NCBI RefSeq assembly: GCF_030378165.1
Contig: NZ_CP119766.1
Coordinates: 5,146,001-5,210,000, forward strand
Source: Flavobacterium panacagri
GTDB lineage: Bacteria > Bacteroidota > Bacteroidia > Flavobacteriales > Flavobacteriaceae
Reading direction: 5' to 3'
Length of the DNA: 64,000 nucleotides
Translations under genes and position numbers: made by a program
Notes under the pieces: model-generated
Seen by the model: only the letters and a program-made list of their open reading frames with translations
Database searches by the model: none
What the model was told of the DNA's origin: nothing
Shown here: positions 24,555 through 33,250 of the stretch, piece by piece
Layout of the letters: the number at the start of each line of letters is the position of its first letter
Numbering within the stretch: the stretch's first letter is position 1

Positions 24555-26024
24555 TTATCTCTCTGTTTTTTGCGGAATTACTTTTGGACGATCTGTCTGA
24601 TTCGATAGAATCCAGCCAGTGCGATACATCCAGTCTGTCATTTTATGCAGTTTGACAAAATCTATATTCTCCGACTCATCCATTGGAGTATGATATTGAC
24701 TGTGCAAAACACTTGTAAAGAAAACTGCTGGAATATTTTTTCTAGCGTAAGGCAGATGGTCTGATCTAAAATAAAAGAACTCAGGATGCTCCGGTCTGTC
24801 CCAAAGTTTATCAAGTTCGAATTTTGGCCCTTCATCATTGGCTTTTTTAGCTACAGCCACAAGATCAGGAGAATTTTGATGCGGGTCGCTGGATCCTAAA
24901 AGTGCTGCTTGATTGATATCATTTCTTCCAATCATATCACCATTTAAAACCGCAATGATATCTTTTTCAGGTACTGTTGGGTGCGATGCATACCAACTAG
25001 AACCTAGTAATCCGCGTTCTTCTGAGCCATGAAACACAAACAAAGCGGATCTTTTTGCGGGCTGTTTCTTGTAGGCTCTCGCAATAGCGAGCATAGCCAC
25101 ACAAGTACTTGCATTATCATCTGCTCCGTTGTAGATAGAATCTTGTCCGTATTTCTGCCTTACGCCATCGTGATCTTGATGGCCGCTGAAAAGAACATAT
25201 TCGTTCTTTAATTTAGCATCTGTTCCTTCAATTTTTCCAACAACGTTTACAGATGGATATTTATAGGTTTCTGAAATTACTTCGGCAGATAAAAGTTCTT
25301 TTGTGTTTTTAAGAAAATCTAATTGATTATTATGAACCCAAAAAGCAGGCATTCTAGGAGGAACAGGCATTTTATCGCGGTAACCTTCAATACCATAAAC
25401 ACCTCGTTTCATTTGAGGTTCTACTTCAGACCAGCTTTTTTCGCCCAATTCATCTGCAACGATAATAAGGGCTGCCGCGCCTTTATAAGCTAAATCTTCG
25501 TAATATTTCTGCTTGACAAAACCAGGATAACGTCTTTCAAAAAGAGAAATATTATCTGCAATTCCCTCTTTAGAAGCCAATATTACAACTGCTTTTCCTT
25601 TTACATCTGCTTTTCTGATTTCTTCAGCAGAAGCGTTAGCTAAAAACAATATTGGAGCTTCCACTTTTTTAGTAGTCGTTTCAGCAACTAGCACTTCACT
25701 CCATAATTTAAATTCTTTTTGACCGATTTTAAATTTGGTGTTGTTGGTAACCTGATGTCGGTATAAATCAAAAAATTGAAAAAAAGTACCATCATCACCA
25801 GCAGGTGACATTCCGGCTTCTTTTGCCTTCTCTGCCAACCACATAGAGACTTTTAATTCGTCCAAAGTACCTGCTTCGCGTCCATTAAAATGGTCGCCAG
25901 CCATTTGGTACATATCTGTTTTAAGATCCTTTAAAGTTATAGCACTAACCAAAGGTTTTTTGACTGTCTGCGAAAAAATCACATTACAGCTTAAGCTGAA
26001 TAATAAAAACAACTTTTTTTTCAT
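24555..26024 (-). CDS. Secreted M28-family zinc aminopeptidase with PA insert
   Basis: A 489-residue exported peptidase (signal peptide MKKKLFLLFSLSCNVIFSQ). The co-catalytic zinc site is visible in order: FSGHQDHDG, NGADDNAST, the general base and ligand in HGSEERGLLG, LNGDMIGRND and, near the C-terminus, HSQYHTPMD. A protease-associated-domain-like insertion lies between about 115 and 250. The family removes N-terminal residues from peptides in the periplasm or outside the cell. It is divergent from the sigma/FecR/SusCD/M16 operon across a 341-bp gap, so a joint role in peptide breakdown is plausible but unproven. Confidence 0.93.
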   Translation of the reverse strand: MKKKLFLLFSLSCNVIFSQTVKKPLVSAITLKDLKTDMYQMAGDHFNGREAGTLDELKVSMWLAEKAKEAGMSPAGDDGTFFQFFDLYRHQVTNNTKFKIGQKEFKLWSEVLVAETTTKKVEAPILFLANASAEEIRKADVKGKAVVILASKEGIADNISLFERRYPGFVKQKYYEDLAYKGAAALIIVADELGEKSWSEVEPQMKRGVYGIEGYRDKMPVPPRMPAFWVHNNQLDFLKNTKELLSAEVISETYKYPSVNVVGKIEGTDAKLKNEYVLFSGHQDHDGVRQKYGQDSIYNGADDNASTCVAMLAIARAYKKQPAKRSALFVFHGSEERGLLGSSWYASHPTVPEKDIIAVLNGDMIGRNDINQAALLGSSDPHQNSPDLVAVAKKANDEGPKFELDKLWDRPEHPEFFYFRSDHLPYARKNIPAVFFTSVLHSQYHTPMDESENIDFVKLHKMTDWMYRTGWILSNQTDRPKVIPQKTER

Positions 26025-26365
26025 AATTAAAAATCAAATTAAAGATTGAATAATTTTCTGATAAAAAAAGAAGAGCCTGAAAAAAGGACAAATCTATATT
26101 TTTTATAAATATACTTCAAAAAAGATTGAAAATTTAATTGTATTCTGCTCAATTTTCAATTAAAACAAGACTTAACCTACAATATGTTAAACACCACTAC
26201 AAGCACCTTTTGAATCTTATGCAAAAGAGGCTTACTTATTTTTACAATAATTTATTATTTTAATCATAAAATGGTAAAATAACATTTTTCGAGGCTTGTT
26301 ATCGATAAATAATCTTCAATTCAAAAAAAATAAATAATATTGCTGAATTGATTGTTACCAAAAAC
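26025..26365. other. Divergent intergenic region
   Basis: This 341-bp AT-rich region lies between the M28 peptidase and sigma factor genes and must hold both promoters. I find no convincing TTG/TAnnTTTG pair, no clear inverted repeat, and no small gene. Confidence 0.5.
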
Positions 26366-26953
26366 ATGGCTCAAAATTTCAATATTGACGAAAAAAAACT
26401 TCTTCTTGAATTATCTCAAGGAAGCGAGCTTGCGTTTACAAATGTGTACAATCAATATAAAAATAATGTCTATTCGACTGCTTTACGAATTACGAAATCT
26501 AAAATTCAAGCAGAAGAAGCTGTTCAAGACATCTTTTTGAAGATCTGGCAAAATCGCGAAAACTTGGTTGAAGTAACCCATTTTGAGAATTATCTTTATA
26601 TAATCTCTCGTAATCATTTATTCAATTCAATTAAAAAAATCGCTCGCGAAACAAGTCAAATTTCTCCATTCGATCAAAAAGAAACAGGTATTATTGATAC
26701 TGACAGCAATATTAAAGACGAACAATACAATACAATTTTAAACCAGATTGTAGAGCAGTTACCTCCTCAGCAGCAAAAAGTCTATCAAATGGCAAAAAGG
26801 GATGGCCTTAGTCATCAAAAAATTGGCGAAGATTTAGGCATCTCAACAGAGACGGTAAAAAAACATATGGCTCAGGCTTTAAAATTTATACGTCTTAAAA
26901 TTTCTCCATACATGAATATGTTCATGTCATTACTGCTATTTTTAAAGTTTTAG
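26366..26953 (+). CDS. ECF sigma-70 family RNA polymerase sigma factor
   Basis: A FecI-like sigma factor that starts the M16/SusCD operon. Region 2 contains AEEAVQDIFLKIWQNREN and region 4 the helix-turn-helix HQKIGEDLGISTETVKKHM. The open frame reaches a TTG at 26348, but the ATG at 26366 (MAQNFNIDEKK) gives the usual 195-residue form and is preferred. The C-terminus ends with the hydrophobic MNMFMSLLLFLKF. A FecR gene follows after 220 bp, then SusC and SusD. It should drive the receptor genes when the SusC STN domain signals through FecR. Confidence 0.94.
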   Translation: MAQNFNIDEKKLLLELSQGSELAFTNVYNQYKNNVYSTALRITKSKIQAEEAVQDIFLKIWQNRENLVEVTHFENYLYIISRNHLFNSIKKIARETSQISPFDQKETGIIDTDSNIKDEQYNTILNQIVEQLPPQQQKVYQMAKRDGLSHQKIGEDLGISTETVKKHMAQALKFIRLKISPYMNMFMSLLLFLKF

Positions 26954-26990
26954 CCTAAAGGTTTTTCTTTCAAAAAGATTCAAAACTACA

Positions 26991-27125
26991 TTTTTTTACA
27001 TTTTTTTTACATTTTTTTCACTTTCGACTACTCCCTCCCCTTTTTTTAATGGTCTTTATATAAAAAGGGACATTTTTAAACGTGTCCTATCCCTAAAATT
27101 AGAAGGGCTGAAAAAAAAAAAAAAA
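26991..27125. repeat. Homopolymer and short-tract region upstream of fecR
   Basis: Three stretches of ACA followed by seven or eight T lie at about 26988-27018, and an uninterrupted run of 15 A lies at 27111-27125, 48 bp before the fecR start. Such long runs are prone to slippage. A GGACA/TGTCC inverted repeat lies between them at about 27068-27087. Confidence 0.6.
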
Positions 27126-27173
27126 CTCCAAACTATCATTTACAAACAAGTACTAATTTAATTAACGAGACAA

Positions 27174-28223
27174 ATGCAGCAAAAAAAGTTCGAAGAGTTA
27201 TTTGAAGGCTATCTGCAAAATAATCTATCTGATGCAGAACAGCAGCAAATGATGAAGATAATGCAGCAGGGCGTGCATGATGATTTTCTGAAGGAAAAAA
27301 TTCATGAGATGCTGAAAAGTGATTATGTTACAGATGTGATGGATAAAAAACAGAGTGATGATATTCTGAAGTACATTTTATCTAAACCACAGAATGAACC
27401 TAAGGTAGTGGATTTAAATCCGAAGAGAAAAACAAGAGTGGTTTTACAATCGCTTTTCGCAGCGGCAAGTATCGCTTTATTAATTGTTTTGGGAAATTCG
27501 TTGTTCTTTAAACAAAAAACGACAATTCCAACTATTATACCTGAAGCACCTGCTGTTGTAGCCCAAAATACTTTAATTGACTTTAGCGGGAAACAATTGG
27601 TACACCTTCCAGATGGTAGTACAGTTCTTTTAAATGATAACAGTACACTGAAATACGATAAAGATTCTTTTGATTCTAAAACTCGTGAAGTTACATTGAC
27701 TGGAGAAGCTTTTTTTGATATTAAACACAATACAGAAAAACCTTTTATTGTACATACTGGTAAAATTCAGACTAAAGTATTAGGAACTGCTTTTAATATT
27801 AATGCTCAAAATTCTTCAGAAAATATAGAGGTTACAGTTGCACGCGGTAAAGTTCAAGTTGGCGATGTAGAAAAAGTATATGGTGTAATTACTCCAAATC
27901 AACAGATTAAAGTAAATAAAAGCACTTTAAACTTCGAACAAAACAATATCAGTTCGGCTATTGTAACTGAATGGAAAAGCAATTATCTGATTCTTGATGA
28001 TCTTAATATGTCCGAAGCTGTTTCTCTAATAGCTCAAAAATATAAAGTACAGATTTTTATCTCGAACGAAAAAATTAAGAATTGCAGAATAACAGCGAGT
28101 TTCTTAAACGAAGAAGATTTAGATCATGTACTAAAAGTAATTAGCAGTGTTATCGAAACCGAATATCGTTACAATAAAGCCGGTAACGTTATTTTAGACG
28201 GAAAAGGCTGTGAGAAAGAATAA
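27174..28223 (+). CDS. FecR family anti-sigma factor
   Basis: A 349-residue inner-membrane regulator paired with the sigma factor just upstream. The cytosolic part (about 1-90) starts QQKKFEELFEGYLQNNL. The membrane helix is at about 96-112. The periplasmic FecR domain carries IDFSGKQLVHLPDGSTVLLN, EAFFDIKHNTEKPFIVHT and TKVLGTAFNI. A C-terminal DUF4974 domain (about 265-345) is expected to contact the STN domain of the SusC receptor. The stop codon lies in the first unit of an AAAGAAT heptamer array, so the protein ends Lys-Glu. The ATG at 27174 follows an A-rich leader. Confidence 0.94.
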   Translation: MQQKKFEELFEGYLQNNLSDAEQQQMMKIMQQGVHDDFLKEKIHEMLKSDYVTDVMDKKQSDDILKYILSKPQNEPKVVDLNPKRKTRVVLQSLFAAASIALLIVLGNSLFFKQKTTIPTIIPEAPAVVAQNTLIDFSGKQLVHLPDGSTVLLNDNSTLKYDKDSFDSKTREVTLTGEAFFDIKHNTEKPFIVHTGKIQTKVLGTAFNINAQNSSENIEVTVARGKVQVGDVEKVYGVITPNQQIKVNKSTLNFEQNNISSAIVTEWKSNYLILDDLNMSEAVSLIAQKYKVQIFISNEKIKNCRITASFLNEEDLDHVLKVISSVIETEYRYNKAGNVILDGKGCEKE

Positions 28224-28263
28224 AGAATAAAGAGTAAAGAATAAAGAATAAAGAGTAAAGAAG
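28215..28263. repeat. Heptamer tandem array at the fecR stop codon
   Basis: Seven 7-bp units run AAAGAAT, AAAGAAT, AAAGAGT, then the same three again, then AAAGAAG. The fecR stop TAA is formed at the junction of units 1 and 2. The same heptamer forms a second array at 41681-41750, also overlapping a gene end. Confidence 0.85.
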
Positions 28264-28347
28264 CTGACTAACCTCCTACTTAGAAAGCTTGGAAAATAAA
28301 TATTAACCTTAAAACAAAGACCAATTAACCAAAACTAAATTAAAAAA

Positions 28348-28373
28348 GCCATCCAGCTCCTACACCAGATGGC
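28348..28373 (+). promoter_or_regulatory. Hairpin in the fecR-susC gap (leader or attenuator)
   Basis: Arms GCCATC (28348-28353) and GATGGC (28368-28373) are followed by CGAGATTTTTAAC. It ends 49 nt upstream of the susC ATG. The position and the tail resemble the hairpin at 722-747 upstream of the other susC gene. Confidence 0.4.
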
Positions 28374-28422
28374 CGAGATTTTTAACAATTAATCCAGTAA
28401 CCATTAAAAAACAAGCAAATTT

Positions 28423-31400
28423 ATGAAATTACGCTGTAAAACAACCATGTTTGACAGTGAAAAGAATTCGTCTTTTTTTCACTTGTCAAAAAAAACCATT
28501 ATGATTATGCGAATCAGTTTATTCCACATTTTCTTGCTGACCTGCGGCACTCATATGATCTTCGCAACCGAAATGAGCGGTCAGAATTTAGAGTCTATAT
28601 CTGTTGACATTGAACTGCATAATCAGGATATTAAAACGCTTTTTAAAACGATAGAAAACAGAACGGGATTACTGTTCGCCTATCAGCCACAGATTATTAA
28701 AGATTTTCCAAAAGTGACTACTCAGCGTGGTCGTCGAACTGTTAGTGATATTTTAAACACTGTATTTCAAGGCACAAATTTGGTCTATAAACAAGTGGAC
28801 AAAAATGTTGTAATTTATAAAAAAGAAGTTCCTAAAACAGTTGTATCAAAAACAGAAAATGACAGTGAAGCAAATTATATGCTTAATGGTAAAGTTTTAG
28901 ATGAAAACGGCCAGCCTTTGCCTGGAGTATCTGTTGCTGTTGTTGGCGGTAATAAACAAGGCGTTTCAGACTTTGATGGTCAGTTTTATATTGAATTGCC
29001 GTCTGGAAAACATATCTTAAAAGTATCTTATTTAGGTTATAAATCGCAAGAAATTACAGTCGAAAACCAAACTTCGATTACTATCAAAATGCAGCCCGAT
29101 TTAGCTAAACTGGATGAAGTTGTAATTATTGGATATGGAACAACAACTAAAAGAACTTCAACAGGATCAGTTGTTAAAATTACTTCTGAAGATATTGAAA
29201 AACAACCTATAACCAATATTCTGCAAAGTTTACAAGGAAGAACTCCTGGAGTTTTTGTTACACAGACTTCTGGTTATGCAGGAAGTAATATTAATATTAG
29301 CATTCGTGGTACAAATTCTATAGCAGGAGACAATTTACCTCTTTATGTAATTGATGGGGTTCCTTACATCTCTGATGATATAAAGGAACAAGTTCAATCG
29401 GATCGTGTTATTAGAGGAGCACAAAAAGCCACAAGTCCGCTGAATGTAATCAATCCAAATGATATTCAGAGTATCGAAATCCTTAAAGATGCTGATGCTA
29501 CAGCGATATACGGATCCAGAGGTGCAAACGGAGTTGTACTTATTACAACTAAAAAAGGAGAATCTGGAAAAACTGTATTTACTTTAAATGCAAACTCAGG
29601 AATTTCTGAGGTTGCGCATATGGTAAAAACCTTAGATACGCCTACTTACCTAAATATGCTTCGTACAGCTTTGACCAATGCCAATGCGACCCCAAGTGCC
29701 TTTAGTACCGGAATTGCATTAACAGCTTTTGATCAAAATGCTTATACAAACTGGCAGAAAAAATTAATTGGCGGTTCTGCTAATTTTAATGATTATTCAG
29801 GAAGCTTAAAAGGTGGAAATGAAAACACTAATTTCTTATTAAGCAGTGCTTACCATAAAGAAACAACAGTTTTACCAGGAGATTTTGGATACAATAAATT
29901 CTCTACCAATTTTAATATCAATCATTATACTTTCAACAAAAAACTAAAGATAGGAGCTTCAGTTATTTTTGCTGCAGATAAAAATGTATTGCCTTATTAT
30001 GATATAACGAATTATGCGGTACTTACTGCGCCAAATCATACCATTTACAATGCAGACGGAACTTATTACTGGTCACCGACTTATTTTAGTGATGTAAATC
30101 CGCTTGCTGCTTTAGACCGAAGAGTTGAGGATAAAGGAAACAATTTAATTACGAGTTTCAGTATTCAGTACGAAATTGCTAAAGGATTATCTTTTAAAAC
30201 AGATTTAGGATACGGAAGAGCACAAATGATCTCAAAGCAAATCCTTCCAGCTTCTGGAATGAATAATGTGTATTATACGACAAATAATATTTCACTTAAT
30301 ACTTCAAGATCCTATACCGTTTCGAATAACAATACAAACAATTTTACCATCGATCCTCAATTAAATTACAATACTACGTTGTTTAAAGGAAACTTTACAG
30401 CGCTGGTTGGAGGTTCTTGGCAGAATAGAAAATCAGAAATGCCATCATATGTAAGTACATCTGGCTACAGTTCTGATAATCTTATTGGTATTACTGGTAC
30501 TGCTGCAACTGTTACTTCATACAACGGAACATCTGAATATAAATACGCTTCTATTTTCAGTAGAATTAACTACAATTTCTTAAATAAATATATCCTGAAT
30601 GTCAACTTCAGAAGAGACGGTTCTTCACGTTTTGGAGCAAATAACCGTTATGGAAACTTTGGTTCTGTGGGTGCTGCTTGGGTTTTCACAGAAGAAAAAT
30701 TCTTAAGAGACAAATCATGGCTGAGTTTTGGTAAACTTCGTTCCAGCTATGGTGAAATTGGAAGTGATGCCATTGGAGATTACGGCTATGCAAATACCTA
30801 TTCAACAGGAACATACGGAAATGGAAATGCTGCCATGACAGCAACAAGAATTGCAAATCCAAATTATCAATGGGAAGTAACTAAAAAGTTTGAAGCAGCT
30901 TTAGATTTAGGTTTCCTTGATGATCGAATTTCATTTAGTGCGGCCTTCTACAGAAATCGTTCCGGAAATCAATTAGTAAGTGCAACACTTAGTCCACAAG
31001 CTGGTTTTACAAGTTATCAAGCAAATTTAGCGGCAGAAGTAGAAAATAAAGGAATCGAATTTACTTTAAGTACTACTAACATCCGTAATAAAAACTTAAA
31101 CTGGAGTACTTCGTTTAATATTTCTAAAAACTCTAACAAATTATTATCATTCCCTGGAATAGAAACGTCAAGTTATTACACTACTTATGTAGTTGGAAAT
31201 CCTTTAAGCAGTAGATATTTATACAATTTTACAGGTGTAAATGCAAACGGAATTGCACAATTTGAAGATGCTAACGGAGACGGAAAAATCTCTTCAGGAT
31301 TTGCTCAGACAGGAACTGGAGATAGAAAATACTATGGACCGTCTTATCCTAAATATTATGGTGGTATTTCAAACTCTATCAGTTATAAAAAATTCTCACT

Positions 31401-31809
31401 TGATTTCTTGTTCCAATTTGTAAAACAAGAAGGAAGAAGCCTCTTATCGTCTATCGCAGTACAGCCAGGATATCCTTACGGACTTGCTAATTATCAAGTT
31501 GATGAATACAATGATTACTTAGCGCAAGGCAATGTTTTAAGCTCTAATTACCAGGCTAGTTTCTTTAACTATGCAGGATCTACAGCTACAATTGTTGATG
31601 CTTCGTACATCAAACTTAAAAATGTAAGCGCATCTTATAACATTCCATTAGATCAAAACACGCAAAAATTCATCCAAAATATTCGTGTTTCATTACAAGG
31701 GCAAAACCTTGTAACCTTCACAAAATATAAAGGGTTTGATCCGGAAACTCAAGGTTTAAATTTACCTCCGTTACGTACCATTACTTTAGGAACACAGTTT
31801 ACATTTTAA
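28423..31809 (+). CDS. SusC/RagA-type TonB-dependent receptor with STN domain
   Basis: An 1128-residue outer-membrane transporter. The order is signal segment (about 28-48), STN signalling domain (about 56-133, VDIELHNQDIKTLFKTIENR), carboxypeptidase-regulatory-like domain (about 153-223, GKVLDENGQPLPGVSVAV), TonB-box-like DEVVIIGYGT (231-240), plug (about 245-370; SIRGTNSIAG and PLYVIDGVPY) and a 22-strand barrel ending TLGTQFTF. It forms a transporter with the SusD lipoprotein encoded 11 bp downstream, whose lid closes over the barrel. The STN domain plus the adjacent sigma/FecR pair show cargo-induced control. The downstream protease genes suggest a peptide or protein cargo rather than a glycan. 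Confidence 0.95.
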   Translation: MKLRCKTTMFDSEKNSSFFHLSKKTIMIMRISLFHIFLLTCGTHMIFATEMSGQNLESISVDIELHNQDIKTLFKTIENRTGLLFAYQPQIIKDFPKVTTQRGRRTVSDILNTVFQGTNLVYKQVDKNVVIYKKEVPKTVVSKTENDSEANYMLNGKVLDENGQPLPGVSVAVVGGNKQGVSDFDGQFYIELPSGKHILKVSYLGYKSQEITVENQTSITIKMQPDLAKLDEVVIIGYGTTTKRTSTGSVVKITSEDIEKQPITNILQSLQGRTPGVFVTQTSGYAGSNINISIRGTNSIAGDNLPLYVIDGVPYISDDIKEQVQSDRVIRGAQKATSPLNVINPNDIQSIEILKDADATAIYGSRGANGVVLITTKKGESGKTVFTLNANSGISEVAHMVKTLDTPTYLNMLRTALTNANATPSAFSTGIALTAFDQNAYTNWQKKLIGGSANFNDYSGSLKGGNENTNFLLSSAYHKETTVLPGDFGYNKFSTNFNINHYTFNKKLKIGASVIFAADKNVLPYYDITNYAVLTAPNHTIYNADGTYYWSPTYFSDVNPLAALDRRVEDKGNNLITSFSIQYEIAKGLSFKTDLGYGRAQMISKQILPASGMNNVYYTTNNISLNTSRSYTVSNNNTNNFTIDPQLNYNTTLFKGNFTALVGGSWQNRKSEMPSYVSTSGYSSDNLIGITGTAATVTSYNGTSEYKYASIFSRINYNFLNKYILNVNFRRDGSSRFGANNRYGNFGSVGAAWVFTEEKFLRDKSWLSFGKLRSSYGEIGSDAIGDYGYANTYSTGTYGNGNAAMTATRIANPNYQWEVTKKFEAALDLGFLDDRISFSAAFYRNRSGNQLVSATLSPQAGFTSYQANLAAEVENKGIEFTLSTTNIRNKNLNWSTSFNISKNSNKLLSFPGIETSSYYTTYVVGNPLSSRYLYNFTGVNANGIAQFEDANGDGKISSGFAQTGTGDRKYYGPSYPKYYGGISNSISYKKFSLDFLFQFVKQEGRSLLSSIAVQPGYPYGLANYQVDEYNDYLAQGNVLSSNYQASFFNYAGSTATIVDASYIKLKNVSASYNIPLDQNTQKFIQNIRVSLQGQNLVTFTKYKGFDPETQGLNLPPLRTITLGTQFTF

Positions 31810-31820
31810 ATCTAAAAGAC

Positions 31821-33188
31821 ATGAAAAATAATTCTATAAAATACTCTTATATATTTTCGTTTTTTCTTTTAATGGGATTAACGAGTTGCGATGAAATGCT
31901 TGACGTTGATCTGCCAAGCAATGAATTGTCTTCGGCTACAATATACGCTTCTGATCCTACTGCAGAAGCTGCTGTAAATGGAATTTACAATAGTATTAAT
32001 GTTAGTACCTATTATAGTTCACTGCATTATGTTTTGGGACAAACTTCTGATGAGCTTATACCAAAAACGCAGCTGGTAAATGTTTATACTTCTAATGAAA
32101 TGATTGACACTGATGGAACGACAAGCTCTATGTGGACTGAATTCTACAAAACGGTTTATAATGCCAACAATGTTATTGAAGGGATATCAGCAAGTAAAAC
32201 ATTAAGTGCTGCAAAAAGTAAAAACTGGATTGGCGAAGCTAAATTTTTAAGAGCTTACTGCTATTTTTACATGACCAATATTTGGGGTGAAGTCCCTTTG
32301 GTTTTAACCACAAATGTTGATAAATCCGCTTTGGCTCCAAAAAACACCCAAGCAGAAATTTACAATCAGATTGTTTTGGATTTGACAGATGCTGTGGCTG
32401 ATCTTCCTGTAAATTATACATCTTATAATTCATTGCGAATTAGAGCTACAAAATGGGCCGCTGAAGCTTTATTGGCCAGAGTAAACCTTTACTTAGGAAA
32501 ATGGTCTGAAGCCTCAACTTATGCAAGTGATGTAATCAGCCAAACGGGAACCTATAAAATGGTAACGGGGTTAACTGCAACAAATAGTCCTTTTATTGCT
32601 GACAATACCGAAGCAATATGGCAGATTCCTTATTTTAATACTACTTATACCTATGAAGGTGCTGCTTTGTTCTCTACAGCAGGAACTTATATGCTTAGAA
32701 AAGGAAACACAATGTTTGAAACTGATGACGCCAGAAAAACTAACTGGACAATTAGCGTAATAGCAAGTGACGGAACAACATTTTTAGCGCCTAGAAAATA
32801 TAAAAATGCTTATGTTGCTTCTCCAGTAGAACGTTCAACGGCACTTCGTTTAGCTGAACTTTATTTAATTAGAGCCGAAGCTAGAGTAAAACTAAACCAA
32901 ATTACTGGCGCTCAGGAAGACATTAATGTAATCCGTAACAGAGCTTTATTACCTTCTACTACATTAACAGATCCTACTCAATTGTCAGCCTTAATTGCTG
33001 CAGAAAGAGAACGCGAACTGTTTGCAGAATTTGGCCACAGATGGTTTGATCTTAAAAGAACTGGAACTATAGATCAAGTTCTTGGAGCAACTGCTGGAAA
33101 AATCTGGTCTTCTACAGACAGTCTTTTCCCAATACCAGAATCTGCAATTCGCTCAAATCCCTTTTTAACCCAAAATTCAGGATACTAA
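31821..33188 (+). CDS. SusD/RagB-type surface lipoprotein
   Basis: A 455-residue lipoprotein with lipobox MGLTSCDEM (acyl Cys23). It has the alpha-helical SusD/RagB fold: the N-terminal DEMLDVDLPSNELS, tetratricopeptide-like helices such as WIGEAKFLRAYCYFYMTNIW, and the C-terminal signature AAERERELFAEFGHRWFDLKR. It caps the SusC barrel and captures cargo at the cell surface. At 455 residues it is shorter than many glycan-type SusD proteins (about 500-600). A strong hairpin follows the stop before the ABC transporter gene. Confidence 0.94.
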   Translation: MKNNSIKYSYIFSFFLLMGLTSCDEMLDVDLPSNELSSATIYASDPTAEAAVNGIYNSINVSTYYSSLHYVLGQTSDELIPKTQLVNVYTSNEMIDTDGTTSSMWTEFYKTVYNANNVIEGISASKTLSAAKSKNWIGEAKFLRAYCYFYMTNIWGEVPLVLTTNVDKSALAPKNTQAEIYNQIVLDLTDAVADLPVNYTSYNSLRIRATKWAAEALLARVNLYLGKWSEASTYASDVISQTGTYKMVTGLTATNSPFIADNTEAIWQIPYFNTTYTYEGAALFSTAGTYMLRKGNTMFETDDARKTNWTISVIASDGTTFLAPRKYKNAYVASPVERSTALRLAELYLIRAEARVKLNQITGAQEDINVIRNRALLPSTTLTDPTQLSALIAAERERELFAEFGHRWFDLKRTGTIDQVLGATAGKIWSSTDSLFPIPESAIRSNPFLTQNSGY

Positions 33189-33201
33189 ACATTAAAAGTA
33201 A

Positions 33202-33235
33202 CGCAGGAATGAAATTGTAAAAACTCATTCCTGCG
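33202..33235 (+). terminator. Intercistronic hairpin between susD and the ABC ATPase
   Basis: Perfect 11-bp arms CGCAGGAATGA (33202-33212) and TCATTCCTGCG (33225-33235) are followed by ATTTTAAAAAT. Only 15 nt separate it from the ATG at 33251, leaving no room for a new promoter. It should act as a partial terminator or an mRNA-stabilising structure that lowers expression of the downstream genes relative to susCD. Confidence 0.6.
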
Positions 33236-33250
33236 ATTTTAAAAATCACT

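Noticed and set aside
28215..28263. Heptamer array as a phase-variation switch of the fecR reading frame
   Set aside because: The stop codon is already formed by the first two units, so changes in copy number downstream do not alter the protein.
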